From assembly GCA_028288775.1 (NCBI GenBank), contig JAQGHP010000398.1:1-6798 (forward strand): DNA of 6,798 bases, in the 5' to 3' direction. The notes beneath the pieces are model-generated. The model ran no database searches. It was not told where the DNA came from and saw nothing but the letters and a program-made list of their open reading frames with translations. Within the stretch, counting starts at the first letter, position 1, and each line of letters opens with the position of its first letter. Made by a program: the position numbers and the translations under genes. Below are positions 1 to 6,201 of the stretch, piece after piece. This stretch comes from Phycisphaerales bacterium. Lineage in GTDB: Bacteria > Planctomycetota > Phycisphaerae > Tepidisphaerales > Tepidisphaeraceae.

Positions 1-701
1 ACGTTCGCGCGGAAGTCGGTGAGCAGGAAGTATTCGAGCTCGACGTCGAGATGGTCGATCGGTTTCCAGCTCAAAGAGCTGTAAGGCAGCCCGGCGACGA
101 CCGAAAGCTTGGGGTCAAAGCGGTGGCTGTAGCCGAAGCCCGGCAGCGGCAGATCGGGGGCGTAGGTGCGGTGGCCGTCGTAGTCGATGATGATGCCCAG
201 GGCGTCCGTCTCGTTGATCTCCTTGGCGATGACCAGGTCGGCCTTGCCATACCAGGCGCGGCCTTCGCCGAATTCGTTGTTGCCGGCATAGCCCGCGCCC
301 ACCGTGATGCCGGCGAGCCAGCCGTTGCCCTTGTAAACGCCGGTTCCCAAGGCGATCGACTCATCGGACAGACGATTGGGCACGCGGACGTCGTGGCCAT
401 GAAAATCGAGGCGCATGAAGTCATAGCCGACGCGCGGGCTGATCTCGTTGCCGGGGAGGATGCGGAAGCGCCCGACGGAATCGTACATGTCCAACTGGTA
501 GCGCATGTCCGAGGACTTGTCATGTCCGGCGTTGAAGAAGAGGCCCTCGGCCCGCCCTTCGAAAAGCTGGTCCTTCTCGGGCCAGGGCTTTACGAGCAGT
601 GGCGCACCGGTCTGGGCGCGGGCGGACGACGCGGCCAACAGCAATGCAAGCGTGAGGCACAACGCTACACCGGTCCGGGATATGTGAGGCAGATTAAGCA
701 T
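1..701 (-). CDS. Secreted, probable outer-membrane beta-barrel protein (C-terminus off the left edge)
   Basis: The reading frame runs from an ATG at 701 to the window edge, giving 233 visible residues with no stop. The N-terminus is a classical signal peptide: a short polar start, a hydrophobic core at about residues 11-24, and a likely signal peptidase I site after ARA (27-29). The mature part is rich in alternating hydrophobic/aromatic and Gly/Asp positions (for example GVGYDFMRLDF-like and GITVGAGYAG-like strands), with a PLPGFGYSHRFDP segment near 185-197. This pattern resembles planctomycete outer-membrane barrel proteins of the DUF6268 type. That family name is from memory and is only probable. 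A GAGGA at 705-709 (complement) lies 3 nt before the ATG, a slightly short but usable ribosome binding site. It is divergent from hipB across 351 bp. The role is unknown; a surface or envelope protein is the safest description. Confidence 0.75.
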   Translation of the reverse strand, partial: MLNLPHISRTGVALCLTLALLLAASSARAQTGAPLLVKPWPEKDQLFEGRAEGLFFNAGHDKSSDMRYQLDMYDSVGRFRILPGNEISPRVGYDFMRLDFHGHDVRVPNRLSDESIALGTGVYKGNGWLAGITVGAGYAGNNEFGEGRAWYGKADLVIAKEINETDALGIIIDYDGHRTYAPDLPLPGFGYSHRFDPKLSVVAGLPYSSLSWKPIDHLDVELEYFLLTDFRAN

Positions 702-735
702 GGGTCCTCGAGAGAAACATTGTTCACATTGAATC

Positions 736-769
736 ACTTATCCTCTCATCTTCGGCATAAGGATCAAGT
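736..769. promoter_or_regulatory. Inverted repeat, candidate operator near the outer-membrane gene
   Basis: The left arm ACTTATCC (736-743) pairs with the right arm GGATCAAGT (761-769) apart from one extra C; the arms are 17 bp apart. The site lies 35-68 bp upstream of the outer-membrane gene start, where a repressor or activator would act. The right arm read on the minus strand is ACTTGATCC, which closely matches ACTTGATGCCC, the left arm of the repeat in front of hipB. Whether a protein binds here is inference. Confidence 0.4.
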
Positions 770-1002
770 TGTGCGTAATAGTTGGCATGCCCAACGCGCC
801 CCGATCAGCACGTCGGACTACACGGCTGTCAATACCTTGTCATCGCATAAGGCGGCGTGGTCCCATAACTTGCCGCGAGCGGGGATTCAGTTTCTTGATA
901 AATCGGACGCTGGCATGGCGGTCATTGCGCTGAGTGCATTGGTTGGAGGGCATCGAAAAGTCTAAAATTTCCCCCCGGATGTCTAAGTGCGCAAATATTA
1001 TT

Positions 1003-1030
1003 ACTTGATGCCCCCTAAACGGGCATAAGT
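1003..1030. promoter_or_regulatory. Inverted repeat, probable hipBA operator
   Basis: The perfect core is ATGCCC (1008-1013), a 7-bp spacer, then GGGCAT (1021-1026). Outside it, ACTT (1003-1006) and AAGT (1027-1030) continue the symmetry, with one unpaired G at 1007. The repeat ends at the TG of the extended -10 candidate, so a bound protein would block RNA polymerase. HipB antitoxins are known to repress their own operons through palindromes just upstream of hipB. The sequence is not the E. coli hip operator (TATCC-N8-GGATA), which is expected for a distant homologue. Confidence 0.5.
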
Positions 1031-1038
1031 GCTAAAAT
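1030..1038 (+). promoter_or_regulatory. Extended -10 promoter candidate for hipBA
   Basis: TG-C-TAAAAT matches the extended -10 form TGnTATAAT with one mismatch. It would start transcription near 1045, leaving a very short leader before the hipB ATG at 1053 or 1065. No convincing -35 box is seen at the right spacing, which is common for extended -10 promoters. It overlaps the second copy of the 13-bp direct repeat and abuts the inverted repeat, consistent with autorepression. Confidence 0.4.
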
Positions 1039-1052
1039 GTCGATGATAAATC

Positions 1053-1376
1053 ATGGTAAGGCAAATGTCCCTCGAACCCCTCCAACTTCACACTCCGGCC
1101 GAGATCAGCCGGATGCTTGCTGAGCGGGCGCGTGAACTTCGATTGAGGCTGGGCCTGAAACAGAGCACGCTCGCCCGGCGCGCGGGGATCACGCTTGCGT
1201 CTTTGCGGAGGTTTGAGCAGACCGGCGAAGCTTCGCTCTCGCGGCTATTGCAGATCTGCCAGGCACTTGGCCGGCTTGATGAATTCGCCGGCCTTCTGCA
1301 GCCGCCCGTCCTCCGCACGATGAAGGAGCTGGAATTGCGATCCGCGCAGACCGCGCGTAAGCGAGGTTCGCGATGA
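1053..1376 (+). CDS. hipB: HipB-type XRE-family antitoxin and repressor
   Basis: This 107-residue protein has a helix-turn-helix of the Cro/CI (XRE) class at about residues 23-75. The LKQSTLARRAGI segment (35-46) forms the first two helices of the motif, and TLASLRRFEQTG (47-58) the recognition helix and following turn. The C-terminal tail is basic (ARKRGSR). In the family, HipB binds HipA, neutralises it and represses the operon by binding DNA as a dimer. The stop codon overlaps the start of hipA (ATGA), so the two are translationally coupled and form one operon. The start is uncertain: ATG 1053 has no good Shine-Dalgarno sequence, while ATG 1065 (103 residues) has AAGG only 3 nt upstream; neither choice changes the domain. 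The assignment rests on the HTH plus its position before hipA; a generic XRE regulator is the alternative if the neighbour is ignored. Confidence 0.9.
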   Translation: MVRQMSLEPLQLHTPAEISRMLAERARELRLRLGLKQSTLARRAGITLASLRRFEQTGEASLSRLLQICQALGRLDEFAGLLQPPVLRTMKELELRSAQTARKRGSR

Positions 1377-2590
1377 GAAAGCTCGATGTCCGACTTAGGC
1401 GTTCATCCGCCGATGAGATCGTCGTCGGCCAACTGGCCGAAGCCGAACGGCGCGTGTATTTCGAGTACGACCCGCAATTCCTCGATCGCGGGTTGCAGTT
1501 GTCGCCGTTCAAGCTCCCTTTGCAGGCCGGGCTGATTGAGCATGTGGACAGATCGTTCGGGATGCTGCCCGGCCTGTTCGATGACTCATTGCCGGACGGA
1601 TGGGGGCTGCTCTTGATGGATCGCGCGCTGCGTCGGCGGGGAAACGATCCCGCTGCCGCTTCTCCCCTTGACCGGCTCGCTTATTTGGGGACGCGCACCA
1701 TGGGGGCGCTGACATACCACCCTCCCGAAGAGATCGAGCGCGACGACCGGCTGCTCGATCTGGAAGCGCTCGGGAAAAATGCGCAGGAGGTTTACAGCGG
1801 CGAAGCGGTTGAAGTGCTGCCGGCATTGCTGCGGGCAGGTGGTTCGCCGGGAGGTGCCAGGCCGAAGATTCTCGTCGGCCTCAAGGGTAAACAGATCATC
1901 TCCGGCGAAGACGACCTGCCCGCCGGGTTCGAGCATTGGATCGTGAAGTTCTCGGCATGGGCCGACGCCCGCGATGCGGGGCCGATTGAATACGCGTATG
2001 CGCTGATGGCAAGGGCCGCGGGCATCGACATGCCGCCCGTCGTTCTTTTGCATGCGTCACGCGCCAGGCACTACTTTGCGGTCAAGCGGTTCGACCGCAT
2101 TGAAGGCAACCGCCGGGTCCATGTGCATACTTTCGGGAACGTCATCCAGACCAACTTCCGCATCCCATCGACCGACTATGCCGACCTGTTGAAGGTCACC
2201 AGCGCCCTGACGCGAAATCATGCCGACGTGTTGCAGGTGTTTCGCAGAATGGCGTTCAACGTCGTCACGCACAACCGTGACGACCATGCGAAAAACTTCG
2301 CGTTCATGATGAACGACACCGGTGAGTGGTCCCTCTCGCCCGCGTATGACCTCACATACTCAAACGGCCCGGGCGGCGAGCACATGATGACCGTCGCGGG
2401 CGAGGGGAGCGCGCCCGTAAGGTCGCATCTTATGCAGTTGGCGACGCAATCGGGAATCCTCGCGGCGGACGCGACGGGAATCATCGATCAAGTGAATGAG
2501 GCAGCTAAGACGTGGCTCTCGGCCGCGGAGCAAGCGGGTTGCACACAAAAGGCCGCGCGACAGATCGCGCGGGCGATCCACCCGATTTGA
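1373..2590 (+). CDS. hipA: HipA-family Ser/Thr-kinase toxin
   Basis: This 405-residue protein is slightly shorter than E. coli HipA (440) but covers both subdomains. The N-terminal part (about 5-118) carries the FDDSLPDGWG and GALTYHPPEE segments typical of the family. The ATP-loop segment GGSPGGARPK is at 156-165, with S158 aligning to the autophosphorylated Ser150 of E. coli HipA. VKF is at 191-193 and VKRFDR at 237-242. The catalytic loop NRDDHAKN is at 301-308, where D303 and N308 align with Asp309 and Asn314 of E. coli, and SPAYDL supplies D326, equivalent to Asp332. Nothing essential is missing, so an active kinase is expected. Known HipA kinases phosphorylate aminoacyl-tRNA synthetases (GltX in E. 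coli), mimic starvation and arrest growth; the target here is not visible. A GAGG at 1363-1366 lies 6 nt before the ATG. The gene overlaps hipB by 4 bp and ends 4 bp from a convergent esterase gene. Confidence 0.94.
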   Translation: MRKLDVRLRRSSADEIVVGQLAEAERRVYFEYDPQFLDRGLQLSPFKLPLQAGLIEHVDRSFGMLPGLFDDSLPDGWGLLLMDRALRRRGNDPAAASPLDRLAYLGTRTMGALTYHPPEEIERDDRLLDLEALGKNAQEVYSGEAVEVLPALLRAGGSPGGARPKILVGLKGKQIISGEDDLPAGFEHWIVKFSAWADARDAGPIEYAYALMARAAGIDMPPVVLLHASRARHYFAVKRFDRIEGNRRVHVHTFGNVIQTNFRIPSTDYADLLKVTSALTRNHADVLQVFRRMAFNVVTHNRDDHAKNFAFMMNDTGEWSLSPAYDLTYSNGPGGEHMMTVAGEGSAPVRSHLMQLATQSGILAADATGIIDQVNEAAKTWLSAAEQAGCTQKAARQIARAIHPI

Positions 2591-2594
2591 ATTG

Positions 2595-4271
2595 CTACTT
2601 TTCCGCCGCCAGCACTTTGTCCAGCCACGCGGCGACCTTTTCGTCCCATAACTTGCCATGGGCGCGGAGGCCCTTTTCGCTGAGATGAATGCCTGCGCCG
2701 TTGTTATCGCGATTGTCTCCCGCGAGGGTGTCGGAGTCGGGGCCTTGGAGGGCGATGCCCTGGTCCCAGAGGCGCTTCTGGGCGTCGCGGATGTTGTTGA
2801 AGCTTGCTTCCTTGGAGTTGTGGTAGGAGACCTGCGCGACGAACCAGGGGAAATCCCAGCCGGCCTGGCGCTTGGAGGCGAGGATGACGTTGGCGAGTTT
2901 GGCGGCGTATTCATCGGCGGACATGCTGGACAATGGGTCGCTGTCGGATTCGCCCTGGTGCCAGAGAACCGCGCGGAAGCCGAAGTAGCCGAGCTGGTCG
3001 ATGCGGGAGGTGGTGTGGCGGAAAAGTTCGCCGTTGGGCTGCCAGGCGTTGACGCTTGTGCCGCCATGACCGGTGCAGGCGATGCCGATGGGAACGTGAT
3101 ACCGGGCGGCCATCGCGTCCGCGAACGGCGGCCAGGGGCTGCCTCCGGTGGAGTTGTCGTGCGCCCCGGGCTGCGGGTCGGCGGCGGGACGCCAGTTGAT
3201 TCCGTCGAACGTCGAGGCCAAGCCGCTCTGCGGCTCCTGGCGTTTTTCGCCGTAGTTGGTCGAGTTGGATTGGCCGGCGATGACGAAGACTTCTCCCACG
3301 CCGATGTTCTCGACCAGCGCCTGTGCTACGGTGTTGCCCCCCGCTTTCGCCTGCACCTCGACTTTGTACCAACCGCCTGCCGGGGTTTGCACTTCCGCGT
3401 TGAACGCCTTGGTTGTCGCGTCGAAGGTCAGGGGTTGCCATTTGTCCGGCAGGTCGCCATCCGCCGATTTGCCCGTGAAGCGCACCTCGACGGATTCCGC
3501 GCTGGGCTTCACATGCCCGCTCACGCGGACGAGGCCGCCGGCTTTTGTGCGGCGTTGGATGACCTGCCATGGCCGGGGCGAATCGATGGCGAGATCCGGC
3601 TCGGCGATCTTCCCCTGCTGCACGTCCGCGGCCCGCGCCGCCTCGGCCGGGGTGGGATCGGAGATTTGTACGACGATCTTCCGTGTCTCGCCCGCCTTAA
3701 GGTCGGCCTCGATCACGCCGGTGTTTTCGGCGTATGGCCCCCAGATTTTCGTAGCCCCGCTGATATGCAGTTTCTTGTCGCCGACCAGCCAGACGGAGTC
3801 GGGCCAATTCTCCTTGACGGGCATCTTCACCATCTCGCCGCGGTCGTTCATCACGACGCCGATTGCGGGGTCGAGCACAAAGACGAATTGCAAATCGGTC
3901 GGCGTGGTGTTCGCGACGGAGAGCGTAATCGTGTCGGCGGAAAACTCGTACGTCACCGCCGGCTTCCCGTCCGCCTTGGCGACGACGGTGCTGTCATTGG
4001 GCTGTTCGACCTTGTTGAGGGGGACGGGACCGTGCTGAAAGCAATACGCCCCGCGCGAGACCCCGACGCCGGGCTTGAGCATCTCCTGGCCCTTGACCTT
4101 CAGATTTGTGAGTGCGCCGTCGGCGGCAATGTCGGCTTCGTATTTTTCGGCTTTGACGTGCCGTGCTTCGCCGTTGGTTTTGGTGATTTCCACGCCTGCG
4201 GAAGCCCGCGGCAGGTAGACGAGTAGGGAGACCACACAGGCGAGAAGGAGAGAACGTGCGCGATTCATCAT
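2595..4271 (-). CDS. Secreted SASA-family (SGNH) carbohydrate esterase, sialate-O-acetylesterase-like
   Basis: From the chosen start the protein has 558 residues. A signal peptide with a hydrophobic core (SLLLACVVSLLVYL) ends at ASA (23-25), so it is exported. A beta-rich N-terminal domain (about 26-207) and a second sandwich-like domain (about 227-322) precede the esterase domain. The esterase domain opens with VFVIAGQSNS: GQSN is at 333-336 and Ser335 is the expected nucleophile. HGGTS (about 402-406) and HQGESD (438-443) follow, and His529 in GIHLSEKG is the expected catalytic His. Such enzymes remove acetyl groups from sugars, for example in acetylated glycans or xylan; the substrate cannot be read from sequence. 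I chose ATG 4271 over the upstream in-frame ATG 4295 because it has GAGGA 5 nt upstream and gives a cleaner signal peptide. The residue 3 before the His is Ala rather than the common Asp. It lies 73 bp downstream of uvrC on the same strand. Confidence 0.88.
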   Translation of the reverse strand: MMNRARSLLLACVVSLLVYLPRASAGVEITKTNGEARHVKAEKYEADIAADGALTNLKVKGQEMLKPGVGVSRGAYCFQHGPVPLNKVEQPNDSTVVAKADGKPAVTYEFSADTITLSVANTTPTDLQFVFVLDPAIGVVMNDRGEMVKMPVKENWPDSVWLVGDKKLHISGATKIWGPYAENTGVIEADLKAGETRKIVVQISDPTPAEAARAADVQQGKIAEPDLAIDSPRPWQVIQRRTKAGGLVRVSGHVKPSAESVEVRFTGKSADGDLPDKWQPLTFDATTKAFNAEVQTPAGGWYKVEVQAKAGGNTVAQALVENIGVGEVFVIAGQSNSTNYGEKRQEPQSGLASTFDGINWRPAADPQPGAHDNSTGGSPWPPFADAMAARYHVPIGIACTGHGGTSVNAWQPNGELFRHTTSRIDQLGYFGFRAVLWHQGESDSDPLSSMSADEYAAKLANVILASKRQAGWDFPWFVAQVSYHNSKEASFNNIRDAQKRLWDQGIALQGPDSDTLAGDNRDNNGAGIHLSEKGLRAHGKLWDEKVAAWLDKVLAAEK

Positions 4272-4344
4272 GGCAATCCTCGGTTGGAAGGCCATGAAAT
4301 ATCCCCGCGGGCACCAGCAGCGTCAACGGCGGCAGAAATGCACT
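4272..4344 (-). other. Short uvrC-esterase intergenic gap
   Basis: These 73 bp separate two genes on the same strand. I see no hairpin followed by a T-run that would end uvrC transcription, and only a weak CCCGCGGGG palindrome. Read-through from uvrC into the esterase is therefore possible, though their functions are unrelated. Confidence 0.4.
4277..4281 (-). promoter_or_regulatory. Ribosome binding site deciding the esterase start
   Basis: GAGGA on the minus strand is 5 nt before ATG 4271 and 8 nt before the next codon, also ATG (4268). It lies inside the 8-codon extension that would exist if ATG 4295 were used, so it argues for the shorter protein. The 4295 start has only a weak GGGGA upstream. 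Confidence 0.6.
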
Positions 4345-5862
4345 TCACTCCGACGGCGCATCTTCCGGGTCGAGCATCGCCTCGGGATCGATTGCGACGG
4401 GCGGCTCCGCGGGCTGCAGCACCGGCAGGCTCACGTGCGTCGAGTGCGGGGCGGCGGTCGTACCCGCGGCCTTGAGAAGGTCCTGCTCGAGCTGGGACTT
4501 CGGCTTCTTCTTCGCCCGGGGCGGCCGCCGGCCCTGCTTTACGTCTTCTTCGAGCTGCGCTTTCCGGCGAAGAATATGGTGGTAGTGCTGGGCGAAGCGG
4601 TGGGCTTCATCGCGGATGTATTGCAGGAGCTTCAGGCCCTGGTGATTGCGTGCCAGACGGATCGGATCGCTTTTGGCCTGCGTGTAGACCAGCTCTTCCT
4701 TCTTGGCCAGCGAGATCACCATCGGCGGTTTGACGTCCATGTACTTGAAGACGTCCATCGCGGCGTGAAGCTGGCCCAGGCCGCCGTCGATGAGGATCAC
4801 GTCGGGGAAGAGCTCGTTGTTGCTGCCGGCCTCGCGGTAGCGCCGGCTTACGATTTCCTGAATGCTTAGGTAGTCGTTATTCCCCTGCCCGTGATTGATC
4901 TTGTACCGGCGATAGCCGTCCTTGAATGGCACGCCGTCGATGAAGCAGACCTTGCTGCCGACCATCTCGCCACCTTGCAGGTGGGCGATGTCGATCCCCT
5001 CGACGATCCGCGGCGGCTCCGCCAGCCCCAGCGCCGCCTGGAGCTCCACAAGCCCTTCCTTGGGGTTCTGAACGAACGCCTCGGGCTGCCAGTACTCCTG
5101 CTCGCCCTTCTTCGCGCGGGCACCCAGGCTTTGTAGCGCCTTCAGTTCGTCGCGCAGCTTGGCGGCGCGCTCGAATTGCAGGTTGGTGGACGCCTCGACC
5201 ATTTCCTTTTCCATTTCGCGGAGAACGGTTTTCTTGTCCCCGTCCAGGAACTTGATCAGGCGGCCGATGTCTTCGCGATAGGTGTCTTTCGATATTTTCG
5301 CCGCACACGGCGCGGTGCATTGGTGGATCGGATAGAGCAGGCACGGCCGGAAGAAGCGGCGCTTGTCGTCATTGGCGCTGATTTCCAGATGGCACGTGCG
5401 GAACTTGAAGGCCTTCTGCAAAAGCGTTACCGCTTCCTTGAGCGCGTAGACGCTGGTGAACGGGCCGTAGAGTTTGACGCCGGCAGTCCGCGGCTCGCGC
5501 GTGACGTAAACGCCAGGGAAGTCTTCGCCCGTTGTCACCATGAGATAGGGGAAGGTCTTGTCGTCCAGCAGCCGGGCGTTGTAGCGGGGCTGAATGTCCT
5601 TGATGAGGCGATTCTCCGACAGCAGCGCCTCGACCTCGCTCTCGGTTTCGATGACCTCAAAATCGACGACGTGATCGAGGAGGCCAGCCTTCTTGTGCTC
5701 GAGCTTGGTGGCCGCCTGGAAATAGCTGGCGACGCGGTCGCGCAGGCTGGACGACTTGCCGACGTAAATGACGCGGCCCTTCTCGTCCTTCATGAGGTAG
5801 ACGCCTGGCGCCTTGGGCAGGGCCCGGGCCTTCTCGGCGAGTTTGGAAATGCGATCGTCCAT
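4345..5862 (-). CDS. uvrC: Excinuclease ABC subunit C (UvrC), lacking the C-terminal HhH domain
   Basis: UvrC makes the two incisions around a lesion in nucleotide excision repair, working with UvrA and UvrB (not in this window). The 505-residue protein has the GIY-YIG nuclease domain at about 15-96 (GVY 20-22, YVG 33-35, Arg43, Glu83, Asn95), for the 3' cut. Four cysteines (157, 174, 182, 186) match the Fe-S-type cluster described for E. coli UvrC. A UVR motif (about 216-243, NLQFERAAKLRDEL) binds UvrB. The RNase-H-like nuclease for the 5' cut has Asp291 (GIDIAHLQG), Asp330 (NNDY), Asp359 (LIDGGLGQL) and His421 (RDEAHRFA), matching the E. coli catalytic set. After about 435 there is only a low-complexity tail, first Lys/Arg-rich, then Pro/Glu-rich, instead of the tandem helix-hairpin-helix; E. 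coli UvrC is 610 residues. I chose ATG 5862; a TTG at 5913 would add 17 unconserved residues. Confidence 0.95.
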   Translation of the reverse strand: MDDRISKLAEKARALPKAPGVYLMKDEKGRVIYVGKSSSLRDRVASYFQAATKLEHKKAGLLDHVVDFEVIETESEVEALLSENRLIKDIQPRYNARLLDDKTFPYLMVTTGEDFPGVYVTREPRTAGVKLYGPFTSVYALKEAVTLLQKAFKFRTCHLEISANDDKRRFFRPCLLYPIHQCTAPCAAKISKDTYREDIGRLIKFLDGDKKTVLREMEKEMVEASTNLQFERAAKLRDELKALQSLGARAKKGEQEYWQPEAFVQNPKEGLVELQAALGLAEPPRIVEGIDIAHLQGGEMVGSKVCFIDGVPFKDGYRRYKINHGQGNNDYLSIQEIVSRRYREAGSNNELFPDVILIDGGLGQLHAAMDVFKYMDVKPPMVISLAKKEELVYTQAKSDPIRLARNHQGLKLLQYIRDEAHRFAQHYHHILRRKAQLEEDVKQGRRPPRAKKKPKSQLEQDLLKAAGTTAAPHSTHVSLPVLQPAEPPVAIDPEAMLDPEDAPSE

Positions 5863-5871
5863 GGATGAGCC

Positions 5872-5886
5872 CCGCACGCCGTGCGG
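5872..5886 (-). repeat. Palindrome in the uvrC leader
   Basis: CCGCACG, one base, then CGTGCGG form a perfect 7-bp inverted repeat whose edge is 9 bp upstream of the uvrC ATG. In RNA it could fold as a small GC-rich hairpin over the region where a ribosome binding site is expected. No clear Shine-Dalgarno sequence is seen next to the ATG, so an effect on translation is possible but unproven. It may equally be a short DNA-binding site. Confidence 0.4.
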
Positions 5887-6046
5887 CTTCGCCTCCGTGC
5901 GTACGCGGAACAATCATACGCCCCGCGACCGGCAATTGTTGGCTTTCATCCGCGATATGCAGCGGGCTGCGCAGTGTTATGGGGCGTTGATTGGGCTACG
6001 CAACGACCGCGGTGCGGGAGAGATTGCGAGGGCGCGAAAGCAGCCA

Positions 6047-6131
6047 TGTAGGGTGGGTGTACTCGCCCACCGTCTCCTCGACCGCGTTTGGGCGCGAAAT
6101 CCCAATGGTGGGCGAGTACACCCACCCTACA
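6047..6131. repeat. REPIN-like element: two inverted REP units
   Basis: Two perfect 25-bp inverted arms (6047-6071 and 6107-6131) flank a 35-bp spacer. Each arm, read from its outer end, has GTAG (6048-6051 on plus) followed by its own small palindrome GGTGGG-N8-CCCACC. A GTAG tetranucleotide next to an imperfect hairpin is the known signature of REP sequences moved by RAYT (REP-associated tyrosine transposase) enzymes, and an inverted pair is the REPIN unit. The spacer has a further minor hairpin, TTGGG/CCCAA (6088-6105). No RAYT gene is in the window, so the enzyme would act in trans. Confidence is high for the structure and moderate for the REPIN label. Confidence 0.75.
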
Positions 6132-6152
6132 CAGACAATACCCCGGCAATCC

Positions 6153-6182
6153 CATCTGTGTTCATCTGTGTCGATCCGTGGC
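6153..6182 (+). repeat. Three tandem 10-bp units of the CATCTGTGTT type
   Basis: CATCTGTGTT (6153-6162), CATCTGTGTC (6163-6172) and GATCCGTGGC (6173-6182) are three successive variants of one 10-bp unit. I remember similar CATCTGTG-based strings as interspersed intergenic sequences in many bacterial genomes, where they give rise to spurious small ORFs; that is recollection, not a search. The function is unknown. Confidence 0.65.
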
Positions 6183-6201
6183 GACACCACTCCCACATTT
6201 C

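Larger units (their letters stand above)
702..1052. other. Divergent intergenic region between the outer-membrane gene and hipB
   Basis: This 351-bp stretch is visibly more AT-rich than the coding DNA around it, and I see no supported gene in it. It should carry the promoters of both flanking genes. It contains two gapped inverted repeats built on ACTT(G)AT half-sites (736-769 and 1003-1030), a 15-bp inverted repeat GTTGG-N5-CCAAC at 781-795, three copies of CATAAG (756, 846 and 1024), and a 13-bp imperfect direct repeat (984-996 and 1026-1038). The arrangement fits regulatory DNA. The central part, about 800-970, shows nothing I can name. Confidence 0.7.

Noticed and set aside
51..965. A 304-codon plus-strand frame across the left edge and the intergenic region
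   Set aside because: Its first two thirds mirror the outer-membrane gene on the minus strand, and the rest runs through AT-richer DNA with candidate operators; there is no domain and no ribosome binding site.
702..1052. Insertion boundary or att site for hipBA as a mobile island
   Set aside because: I found no tRNA, integrase or matching direct repeats on both sides of the hipBA operon; the repeats present are all upstream and look regulatory.
2658..4226. A 522-codon open frame on the plus strand, antisense to the esterase gene
   Set aside because: It is the mirror of a strongly coding GC-rich gene; the esterase on the other strand has a signal peptide, a ribosome binding site and catalytic motifs, while this frame shows no recognisable domain.
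5863..5913. Upstream TTG start for uvrC adding 17 residues
   Set aside because: The added residues are not part of any UvrC feature I know, and they span the palindrome; starting at ATG 5862 places the GIY-YIG domain at its normal distance from the N-terminus.
6047..6182. Possible CRISPR array
   Set aside because: The arms are inverted rather than direct repeats, and the 10-bp units are tandem without spacers; there is no cas gene nearby.
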